In this document: piece after piece, positions 7,708-13,999 of the stretch
Layout of the letters: every line of letters begins with the position of its first letter
Numbering within the stretch: position 1 is the stretch's first letter
DNA from: AC-69 sp050692435
GTDB lineage: Bacteria > Actinomycetota > UBA4738 > HRBIN12
NCBI GenBank assembly: GCA_050692435.1
Contig: JBOGVG010000055.1
Coordinates: 1-19,071, forward strand
Direction of reading: 5' to 3'
DNA length: 19,071 nt
Notes under the pieces: model-generated
The model's database searches: none
Seen by the model: only the letters and a program-made list of their open reading frames with translations
Told to the model about the DNA's origin: nothing
Translations under genes and position numbers: made by a program

Positions 7708-8148
7708 ATGGTCCGTCAGACTCGTCGATGGATGGTTCCGACGATGGCAGCCGTGCTCCTCGTCGGCACGTCATGTGGCGGGGGTGGGGGCACGGTGGGG
7801 GTGACCCTCCAGGAGTTCGCCGTGATCCCGGCCGAGTCGTCGGTGGAGGCCGGCGAGGTGACCTTCGAGGCCATGAACGAGGGTCCCGACGACGTCCACG
7901 AGTTCGTCATCTTCAGGACCGACCTGGCACCAGACCAGCTCCCGGTGGACGAGAACGGCGCCGTCGACGAGGAGGGCGAGGGCCTCGAGCTGATCGACGA
8001 GATCGAGGACATCCCCGTCGGGGAAACGCAGAGCGTCACGGTCGAGCTGGAGTCGGGCAACTACGTGCTGATCTGCAACATCTGGGACGAGTCGGAGAAG
8101 GAAGCCCACTACCAGGAGGGAATGCGGGTCGCCTTCACCGTCGAGTAG
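7708..8148 (+). CDS. Cupredoxin-like secreted lipoprotein
   Basis: A 146-aa exported protein. A basic N-terminus (MVRQTRRW), a hydrophobic run and LLVGTSC (Cys23) read as a lipoprotein-type signal; the lipobox is imperfect, and a GGGGG linker follows. The rest looks like a cupredoxin beta-sandwich: VTLQEFAVIP, VEAGEVTFEAMNEG, VHEFVIF with H64, VGETQSVTVELESGNYVLICN with C123, then H134 and M139 (AHYQEGM). The H..C..H-x4-M order is that of a type-1 copper site. The Cys-to-His loop of ten residues is longer than in plastocyanin. An acidic insert lies at 80-102. Likely role: copper binding or electron transfer outside the membrane. The ATG at 7708 follows AAGGAGGA. It is divergent from the two-component genes and probably regulated by them. 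Confidence 0.72.
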   Translation: MVRQTRRWMVPTMAAVLLVGTSCGGGGGTVGVTLQEFAVIPAESSVEAGEVTFEAMNEGPDDVHEFVIFRTDLAPDQLPVDENGAVDEEGEGLELIDEIEDIPVGETQSVTVELESGNYVLICNIWDESEKEAHYQEGMRVAFTVE

Positions 8149-8172
8149 GGCGGCCGTCCCGACGCCATCCCA

Positions 8173-8208
8173 GGGCCGGGTCCCCTCGCGGGCCCGGCCC
8201 TCGTCTTT
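8173..8208 (+). terminator. Rho-independent-type terminator after the cupredoxin gene
   Basis: GGGCCGGG (8173-8180) pairs with CCCGGCCC (8193-8200) around a 12-base loop, and TCGTCTTT follows. It begins 24 bases after the stop codon. The all-G/C stem and partial T-run suit termination in a high-GC genome. Confidence 0.6.
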
Positions 8209-8310
8209 CGGCGATCCTCCCCCGATGGGGGACGTCCTTTGCCACTCAAGGCGGTGGCGCCCGAGGGCCGATAGGGATAGCGAACCCGACAGAAGGGGCT
8301 ATCGCTTCCC
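8209..8310 (+). other. Possibly structured leader before the GGDEF-EAL gene
   Basis: Three potential hairpins follow one another: CCCCC-GAT-GGGGG (8219-8231); GCCAC/GTGGC spanning roughly 8241-8258; and GATAGC (8276-8281) with GCTATC (8298-8303). The last stands right before the GTG start. I could not match the conserved core of the c-di-GMP-I riboswitch, so this is only recorded as possible RNA structure. Confidence 0.25.
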
Positions 8311-10206
8311 GTGCTGGATGACCCGAACCGATCAGCCCCCGACGCGCGGTTCTCGGCGTTGGACGCGGTCCGCGACCTGCTCTCGCAACCCGACGCCCTG
8401 CCCGAAGGGGGGCTCCGGGCCCTCCAGACGCTTACCGGCGTGCTTCGGCGCACGACCGAAGAGCTGAACGAGGCCAACGCGAGGTACCGGGCCCTGGTCG
8501 AGCAGATCCCGGCGATCGTCTACACCGACGTCGTCGACGAGAGCATGACCACCACGTATGTGAGCCCCCAGATCGAGGAGCTGCTCGGGATCACGCCCGA
8601 GGAATACATCGCCGACCCCGACCTCTGGTTCAAGCAGCTCCATCCGGAGGACAAGGACACCGCCCTCAACGCGTACCTCCACGGACGCGAGGCCGGCGAG
8701 CCCTTCACCTTCGAGTACCGCCTAGTGGCCAGAGACGGCCGGGTAGTCTGGTTCCGCGACAGCGCCGTCGTCGTCCACGACGGCCGGGGCAACCCTGCGT
8801 TCATCCACGGCGTGATGTTCGACATCACCGAGCGCAAGAACGCGGAGGAGCGCATGGCGTACCTCGCCTACCACGACAACCTGACCGGCCTTCCCAACCG
8901 GACGATGTTCGAGGAACTGCTGGAGCTCGCCATGGCCCGGGCCCGGCGACACGGACTGTCCGTCGCGGCGCTCTGCATCGATGTCGACGACTTCAAGCTG
9001 GTGAACGAGAGCCTCGGGTACGAGGCCGGCGACGAGCTGCTTCGCGCCGTGGCCTACCGGTTGCGCGAGGCCACCCGCGAGACCGACCTGGTCGCCCGGC
9101 AGGGCGGCGATGAGTTCTTGCTCCTCCTGGCCGACATCGAGGCGGGCCCCACATCCCCGGGCTTCGAGGGCACGGACGGCGCGGCCCTGGTCGTGGAATC
9201 CGTCGCCGCTCGCGTCCACGAGTCGCTGAAAGCGCCGTTCGACGTCGCCGGCACCGAGCTCTACGTGTCGGCCAGCATCGGCATCAGCATGTTCCCGCAC
9301 GACGCCGACGATGCCGCCACGCTGTTGAAGAACGCCGACGCCGCGATGTACCAGAGCAGGAAGACGGCCCCCGGCGGATACCTCCTGCACACGATACACA
9401 GCGAGGATGCCCTGGGCCGGCTGTCGCTCAGCACGCGCCTTCGAAAGGCCGTGGAGAACCGGAACTGGACGCTCCACTACCAGCCGGTCGTCGATCTGTC
9501 GGAAGGCAGGATGGTCGCGGTGGAGGCCCTGATTCGGTGGGCCGACCCGAACGGCGGCCTGGTGCCCCCGGGCGACTTCATCCCCCTGGCCGAGGAGATG
9601 GGGCTCATCGAGGCCATCGGCGACTGGGTGGTCGAGGAGCTGGCCCGCCAGGGTCAGGCGTGGCGGGCCGAGGGCCTCGAGCTGGAGCTGTCCTTCAATC
9701 TATCCCCCAGACAGCTGTGGCAACCCGACCTCACCGAGAAGGTCCTGGAGCGACTGTCGGCGGCCGAGCTCGATCCCACGAGGGTGGTGGTCGAGATCAC
9801 CGAGTCAACGGCCATGACGGACCCCGACCGGACCCAACGGATCCTGTGGGACCTGAACACCCGGGGCCTGCGCCTGGCCCTCGACGACTTCGGTACGGGC
9901 TACTCGTCGCTGTCGCGGCTCCAGCACCTGCCGGTGGACATCCTCAAGATCGACCGCTCGTTCATCCGAGACGTGGCCGGCGACGGCCAGGCCGCCAGCA
10001 TGGTCCGGGCGGTCATCCAGCTCGCCGAGGGCCTGGGAATGACCCCCCTCGCGGAGGGGATCGAGACCGAGGAGCAGTGGCGTTTCCTGGCGGACTACGG
10101 GTGCCGCCTGGGGCAGGGCTACTTCTTCTGCCGGCCGGTGCCCGGTCCCGACATCTTGGCCCTGTACCGGCGTTCCGGGTTCACGCTGATCCGGGCCACC
10201 GGGTAG
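8311..10206 (+). CDS. PAS-GGDEF-EAL c-di-GMP turnover protein
   Basis: A 631-aa soluble protein with no membrane segment. Order: a helical N-terminal part (1-60), a PAS domain of the PAS_3 type with PAC tail (about 60-180, ending FDITERKNAEERM), a GGDEF domain (about 182-355) and an EAL domain (about 372-625). The cyclase motif GGDEF (265-269) is intact, and an RETD inhibitory I-site stands at 256-259, five residues upstream, as in feedback-regulated cyclases. The phosphodiesterase residues also look intact: EAL at 405-407, the LDDFGTGYSSL loop, LKIDRSFI and AEGIETEEQ. It can therefore be expected to make and/or degrade c-di-GMP under control of the PAS sensor. The GTG at 8311 has only a weak AAGGGG site about 12 bases upstream, so the start is less certain than the domains. 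Confidence 0.92.
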   Translation: MLDDPNRSAPDARFSALDAVRDLLSQPDALPEGGLRALQTLTGVLRRTTEELNEANARYRALVEQIPAIVYTDVVDESMTTTYVSPQIEELLGITPEEYIADPDLWFKQLHPEDKDTALNAYLHGREAGEPFTFEYRLVARDGRVVWFRDSAVVVHDGRGNPAFIHGVMFDITERKNAEERMAYLAYHDNLTGLPNRTMFEELLELAMARARRHGLSVAALCIDVDDFKLVNESLGYEAGDELLRAVAYRLREATRETDLVARQGGDEFLLLLADIEAGPTSPGFEGTDGAALVVESVAARVHESLKAPFDVAGTELYVSASIGISMFPHDADDAATLLKNADAAMYQSRKTAPGGYLLHTIHSEDALGRLSLSTRLRKAVENRNWTLHYQPVVDLSEGRMVAVEALIRWADPNGGLVPPGDFIPLAEEMGLIEAIGDWVVEELARQGQAWRAEGLELELSFNLSPRQLWQPDLTEKVLERLSAAELDPTRVVVEITESTAMTDPDRTQRILWDLNTRGLRLALDDFGTGYSSLSRLQHLPVDILKIDRSFIRDVAGDGQAASMVRAVIQLAEGLGMTPLAEGIETEEQWRFLADYGCRLGQGYFFCRPVPGPDILALYRRSGFTLIRATG

Positions 10207-10210
10207 AGAC

Positions 10211-10234
10211 GGCCCGGGTCAACGCCTTCGGGCC
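10211..10234. terminator. Hairpin between convergent GGDEF-EAL and helicase genes
   Basis: GGCCCG (10211-10216) can pair with CGGGCC (10229-10234); an alternative register pairs GCCCGG with CCGGGC at 10233-10238. It lies in the 12-base gap between the two stop codons and into the helicase 3' end, so it could serve both genes. No T-run is present. Confidence 0.35.
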
Positions 10235-11412
10235 GGGCGCCTGAGCGAGGATCGGCGTCCCCGGGCGGAGCCCGAGAAGACCACCCGCGGCGGCGCCAGG
10301 GTCATGCCCGCCTGCTCGAACTCCTGGTGCAGGTCGAGCCGAGCGGCGATCCGGCTCACGTCGCCCTGTTGCTCGGTGGTGACCAGGGTGATGCCGGTCC
10401 CGCTCCGTCCGGCCCGCGCGGTTCGGCCAACCCGGTGCACGTAGCCGTTGTCGTCCTGGGGCGGATCGAAGTTCACCACGTGAGTGATCCGATCGAGGTC
10501 CAGGCCGCGTGCCGCGACGTCGGTGGCCACCAGGACGTCCACGCTGCCGGACTCGAACCGGGCCAGCGACCGTTCGCGTGCCGGCTGGGCCATGTCGCCG
10601 TGCATCGCCGCGGCCCGGATGCCGTTCGCCTTCAGCTTCTGCACGAGCCGGTCGGCCCCCCTCTTCGTGCGGACAAACACCAGCGTGAGGTCGCGCTCCC
10701 TCTGGAGCAGCTCCACCAAAGCCTCGACCTTGCCTCCCGCCGAGACGGGCACGAAACGGTGCGCCACCTCCTCGACGGTCTTGGCGTCGGTCTCGACCTC
10801 GTGCCGACGGGGTTCCCGGGTATACGCCGCCGCGACGTGGCCCACGGCCCCGTCGAGCGTGGCGGAGAAGAGCATGGTCTGGCGGCGCTCCGGCAGGAGG
10901 CGAACGATCCGGTCCACCTGGGGCTGGAACCCCATGTCGAGCATCCGGTCGGCCTCGTCGAGGATCAGGACCCGCACGTGGTCCAGCCGCACCAGGCGCC
11001 GCCCCACCAGGTCGGTCAGCCGACCCGGCGTGGCGATGAGGATCGGAGCGCGGCCCGCGTCCTTGCCCTGGACCACCACGCCGACCCCTCCATACGCCAC
11101 TGCAACGCGCAGGCCCTTGGCCTTCGCCACGTCGGAAAACTCCTCTGCCACCTGAACGGCCAACTCGCGGGTGGGGACCAGCACGAGGGCAGACGGGCCG
11201 AGCCCGGCCGGATCCACCCGCTCCACGATGGGGATGGCGAAGGCCAGGGTCTTGCCCGAGCCGGTCTGTGACTTCGCCAAGACGTCGTGCCCGGCGAGGG
11301 CATCGGGCAAGACCAGGGACTGGATGGGGAACGGCGCGACGATGCCGCGCCGGGACAACGCTTGGACGACGGCAGGTGACGCGCCGAGGTCGGGGAAGGA
11401 CCGTGTTGACAT
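10219..11412 (-). CDS. DEAD-box ATP-dependent RNA helicase (RhlE-like)
   Basis: A 397-aa DEAD-box helicase, the compact RhlE/DbpA-like size. The Q motif begins at F6 (FPDLGASPAVVQALSRRGI) with Q31; Walker A is AKSQTGSGKT (46-55); PTRELAVQV, ATPGRL, DEAD (152-155) and SAT (183-185) follow in lobe 1. Lobe 2 holds TLVFVRTKRGAD, MHGDMAQPARERSLARFESG, ATDVAARGLDLDRITHVVNFD and HRVGRTARAG. The last 20 residues are a basic tail (ARGRRSSLRRPARRR) that probably adds non-specific RNA affinity. It would unwind short RNA duplexes, as in ribosome assembly, cold adaptation or RNA turnover. The ATG at 11412 has GAAGGAG upstream. The leader contains hairpins near the ribosome site, suggesting regulation at the RNA level. 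It is the second gene in this window tied to RNA remodelling, along with the cold-shock protein. Confidence 0.93.
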   Translation of the reverse strand: MSTRSFPDLGASPAVVQALSRRGIVAPFPIQSLVLPDALAGHDVLAKSQTGSGKTLAFAIPIVERVDPAGLGPSALVLVPTRELAVQVAEEFSDVAKAKGLRVAVAYGGVGVVVQGKDAGRAPILIATPGRLTDLVGRRLVRLDHVRVLILDEADRMLDMGFQPQVDRIVRLLPERRQTMLFSATLDGAVGHVAAAYTREPRRHEVETDAKTVEEVAHRFVPVSAGGKVEALVELLQRERDLTLVFVRTKRGADRLVQKLKANGIRAAAMHGDMAQPARERSLARFESGSVDVLVATDVAARGLDLDRITHVVNFDPPQDDNGYVHRVGRTARAGRSGTGITLVTTEQQGDVSRIAARLDLHQEFEQAGMTLAPPRVVFSGSARGRRSSLRRPARRR

Positions 11413-11426
11413 GTTCGACTCCTTCT

Positions 11427-11449
11427 GCCGCGACCCTTTTGGCCGCGGC
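11427..11449 (-). promoter_or_regulatory. Hairpin beside the helicase ribosome site
   Basis: GCCGCG (11427-11432) pairs with CGCGGC (11444-11449), with extra inner G-C pairs possible. It ends just before the AGAAGGAG ribosome site (11417-11424, minus strand) of the helicase mRNA. Such a placement can modulate ribosome access, but no function is shown by sequence alone. Confidence 0.35.
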
Positions 11450-11516
11450 TGGCTCGGGGAGGTTCTGCCATGACCCCGAGACCGCCGAAGGAGGAACGAG
11501 GAAGCGAAACCTCACG

Positions 11517-11534
11517 GGACGGCGATGGCCGTCC
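11517..11534 (-). terminator. Hairpin after the PAQR gene / in the helicase leader
   Basis: GGACGGC (11517-11523) and GCCGTCC (11528-11534) form a perfect 7-base stem with a GATG loop. It is 24 bases past the PAQR stop on the minus strand and so may terminate that gene. It also lies inside the inferred leader of the helicase (a TACGCT box at 11544-11549 on the minus strand could be its -10). No T-run is present. Confidence 0.35.
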
Positions 11535-11558
11535 GTATGGAGAAGCGTACCAGGAGGC

Positions 11559-12209
11559 TCAGCCGGCGGCTCGGAGCAGGAGGGCGATCATGGCGAAATG
11601 GCAGGCCGCGGCGGCCACCATGAAGGTGTGCCAGACCTCGTGGAACCCGAACGTGGCCGGGCGGGGGTCCGGGCGCTTGGTGGCGAACACGATGGCGCCG
11701 CCCGTGTACAGGACACCACCCAGGGCCATCAGCGCGATTTGCGGCATGGTCATCCCACGCACGAGCTGAGGGAGCGCGACCAACGCGAACCATCCGAGGC
11801 CCATGTACAGGATGCCGGTGGTCACGTGGAGCCCGTCGATCCGGGCCAGTTTGAGCGTGATCCCCACCGCCGCCCCGGCCCACACCACGGACAGCATGAC
11901 GACGGACCACGCGCCGTCCAGCACCAGGACGCTCACCGGCGTATAGCTCCCCGCGATCAACACGAAGATCATCGAGTGATCCAGGCGCTTCATCCGCCGG
12001 AGGGCGTCGGCTGACCAGTCGACGCGGTGGTAGGCGGCGCTCGAGCCGAACGCCGCGGTCAGGCTGAGGGCGTATAGGCCCACCGCGACCCGGGCCGGGC
12101 CGCTCCTCGCCAGGAGGACCAGGGCCACGCCGGCGGGGACCGAGACGAAGAACGCCACCTCGTGGATCCACCCGCGCAGACGGGGCTTGGAGGAGACGGC
12201 CGCGGGCAT
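11559..12209 (-). CDS. PAQR/hemolysin III family membrane protein (YqfA-like)
   Basis: A 216-aa integral membrane protein with seven hydrophobic segments, the usual bacterial hemolysin III length. Family motifs: WIHEVAFFVSVPAG near the N-terminus, FGSSAAYHRVDW and RMKRLDHSMIFVLIAGSYTP in the middle, and FGFHEVWHTFMVAAAACHF at the end. The conserved Ser, Asp and three His of the PAQR zinc site are therefore present. The family is thought to include hydrolases acting on lipids; the physiological substrate in bacteria is unknown, and the hemolysin name does not imply a toxin here. The ATG at 12209 is chosen over 12218 because a TAGCAT box lies exactly 7 bases upstream, matching the leaderless pattern seen at three other genes in this window. 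It is divergent from adeC with only 39 bases between start codons. Confidence 0.9.
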   Translation of the reverse strand: MPAAVSSKPRLRGWIHEVAFFVSVPAGVALVLLARSGPARVAVGLYALSLTAAFGSSAAYHRVDWSADALRRMKRLDHSMIFVLIAGSYTPVSVLVLDGAWSVVMLSVVWAGAAVGITLKLARIDGLHVTTGILYMGLGWFALVALPQLVRGMTMPQIALMALGGVLYTGGAIVFATKRPDPRPATFGFHEVWHTFMVAAAACHFAMIALLLRAAG

Positions 12210-12216
12210 CGGAGCC

Positions 12217-12222
12217 ATGCTA
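12217..12222 (-). promoter_or_regulatory. Leaderless -10 box of the PAQR gene
   Basis: On the minus strand this is TAGCAT, followed by 7 bases and the ATG at 12209. It lies 13 bases from the oppositely oriented TACCCT box of adeC, so the two promoters must share DNA and may exclude each other. Confidence 0.5.
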
Positions 12223-12235
12223 CGTCGGCCCGGGG

Positions 12236-12241
12236 TACCCT
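12236..12241 (+). promoter_or_regulatory. Leaderless -10 box of adeC
   Basis: TACCCT followed by 7 bases and the ATG at 12249. The same hexamer with the same spacing occurs before the gene at 16128. No -35 consensus is present. GGAG directly touches the ATG, which is too close for a normal ribosome site and supports leaderless translation. Confidence 0.55.
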
Positions 12242-12248
12242 TTCGGAG

Positions 12249-13970
12249 ATGCGCGGCCCCACCGGCGACCTGGCACACCGCCTGGCCGTCGCGCGCGGCG
12301 ACGAGCCTGCCGACCTCGTCCTCTCCGGAGGCCGCGTCCTGTCCGTCTTCACCGGCGAGCTCCTGGAGGCCGACGTGGCCCTGGCGGGCCAGCACGTCGC
12401 GGGCGTCGGCCGGTACGAGGGGCGAGAAGCCGTCGATGTCTCGGGCCTGCTGCTGCTCCCCGGGCTTATCGATGGGCACATGCACATCGAATCGACGAAG
12501 CTCCCGCCCGACGAGTTCGCCCGGGCCGCGCTCCCCTGGGGGACGACGACGGCGGTGCTCGACCCCCACGAGATCGCCAACGTGTTCGGGCTGGATGGCG
12601 TGCGGGCCCTGCTCCAAGCGGCCCGCGACGTCCCGTTCGACTTCTATGTCATGGTGTCGTCGTGCGTCCCGGCCAGCCCGTTCGAGTCGAGCGGGGCCAC
12701 GGTCGATGCGGACGACATCGCCCGGTTCCTGGCGGAGGAGCCGAACGCTCTGGGGATCGCGGAGATGATGGACTTCCCCGCAGTGGTGGGGGGCGACCAT
12801 CACACGCTGGCCAAGGTGGTGGCGGCGGGAGGACGCCACATCGACGGCCACGCGCCCGGCCTGTCGGGCCCCGCGCTGAACGCGTACCTTGCGGCGGGAG
12901 TCCGAAGCGACCACGAGTGCACGACCTACGCCGAAGCGCTGGAGAAGCGGCGCCTGGGCATGTGGATCATGATCCGCGAGGGCTCGGCAGCCCAGAACCT
13001 GGAGGCGCTGCTCCCGCTGGTCCTGGACCACGGGCCGGGGAACTGCCTGCTCTGCACGGACGATCGCGAGCCCGACCACCTGCTCGAGCAGGGCCACGTG
13101 AACGACGTGATGCGCAAGGCCGTCTCTCTCGGCTGCCCGCCGGCCGATGCGGTGGTGATGGGCACGCTGAACGCGGCCCGCTATCACCGGTTGTACGAGC
13201 ACGGCGCCGTTGCCCCCGGCTACGTCGGCGACGTCGTTGCCGTCGAGGATCTCGAGCGGTTCCGTCCCGTCCGCGTATGGAAGCGTGGACGGCTGGTGGC
13301 AAAGGACGGGAAGCCGGTGAACGTCCCGAAGTCGCCGATGCCCGACTGGATGCGGGCCAGCGTGCACGTGCCACGCATGTCCGCGGAGCACTTCCGGATC
13401 GAGGCCGACGGCCGGGTCCGGGTGATCGGCGTCGAGGCGGGCCAGATCGTGACCCGGGCCCTGGTGGAGGAGGCGCCCCACGTCGGGGGGGAGGCCGTGG
13501 CCGACCCCGCCCGGGACCTGGCCAAGATCGCCGTGATCGAGCGGCACAAGATGACCGGCCGCATCGGCCTGGGGTTCGTCCGGGGGTTCGGCCTGAAGCG
13601 TGGAGCCCTCGCCTCCACCCACGCTCACGACGCGCACAACGTGGTCGTGGTGGGGGTGGACGACGCCGACATGGCCGCGGCCACGAACCGGCTGGCCGAG
13701 ACGGGCGGCGGCCAGGTCGCCATGGCCAGCGGGGCGATCCTCGGCGAAGTGCACTGTCCGTTCGGAGGGCTGCTCGCAGACCTCCCGGCCGAGCAGGTCG
13801 CCGCGATGGTTCACGGCATGGGCAAGGCCGCGGAGGAGATGGGTGCCACCCTCCCGTCGCCGTTCATGGCCATGTCGTTCCTGGCCCTGTCGGTGGTCCC
13901 GGAGCTGAAGCTCACCGACCGCGGCCTGGTGGACACGATCCGCTTCGAGCTGGTGCCGCTCCAGGTCTGA
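12249..13970 (+). CDS. adeC: Adenine deaminase
   Basis: A 573-aa metal-dependent amidohydrolase that converts adenine to hypoxanthine and ammonia, part of purine salvage and catabolism. Length and motifs match the AdeC (bacterial adenine deaminase) family: GLIDGHMHIESTKLPPDEF with the metal ligands H77 and H79, PWGTTTAVLDPHEIANVFG, GRHIDGHAPGLSG, SDHECTTYAEALEK, MIREGSAAQNLEAL, CTDDREPDHLLEQGHVN, NAARYHRLYEHGAVAPGYVGD, and the C-terminal adenine-deaminase domain with THAHDAHNVVVVG. The ATG at 12249 is chosen because it precedes the first conserved sequence and follows TACCCT by 7 bases. An upstream in-frame ATG (12162) would run through the divergent PAQR gene. It is convergent with tkt, 29 bases apart. 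Confidence 0.95.
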   Translation: MRGPTGDLAHRLAVARGDEPADLVLSGGRVLSVFTGELLEADVALAGQHVAGVGRYEGREAVDVSGLLLLPGLIDGHMHIESTKLPPDEFARAALPWGTTTAVLDPHEIANVFGLDGVRALLQAARDVPFDFYVMVSSCVPASPFESSGATVDADDIARFLAEEPNALGIAEMMDFPAVVGGDHHTLAKVVAAGGRHIDGHAPGLSGPALNAYLAAGVRSDHECTTYAEALEKRRLGMWIMIREGSAAQNLEALLPLVLDHGPGNCLLCTDDREPDHLLEQGHVNDVMRKAVSLGCPPADAVVMGTLNAARYHRLYEHGAVAPGYVGDVVAVEDLERFRPVRVWKRGRLVAKDGKPVNVPKSPMPDWMRASVHVPRMSAEHFRIEADGRVRVIGVEAGQIVTRALVEEAPHVGGEAVADPARDLAKIAVIERHKMTGRIGLGFVRGFGLKRGALASTHAHDAHNVVVVGVDDADMAAATNRLAETGGGQVAMASGAILGEVHCPFGGLLADLPAEQVAAMVHGMGKAAEEMGATLPSPFMAMSFLALSVVPELKLTDRGLVDTIRFELVPLQV

Positions 13971-13984
13971 GCTCGAAGTCGAGC
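13971..13984. terminator. Hairpin between adeC and tkt
   Basis: GCTCGA-AG-TCGAGC starts immediately after the adeC stop codon. A second possible stem, CCTCGGC (13988-13994) with GCCGAGG (14006-14012), overlaps the tkt stop. Neither has a T-run; together they may separate the two convergent genes. Confidence 0.35.
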
Positions 13985-13999
13985 GGACCTCGGCCTCCC

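Noticed and set aside
8209..8310. c-di-GMP-I (GEMM) riboswitch before the GGDEF-EAL gene.
   Set aside because: The conserved A-rich junction and receptor sequences of that class are not found; only generic G/C hairpins are seen.
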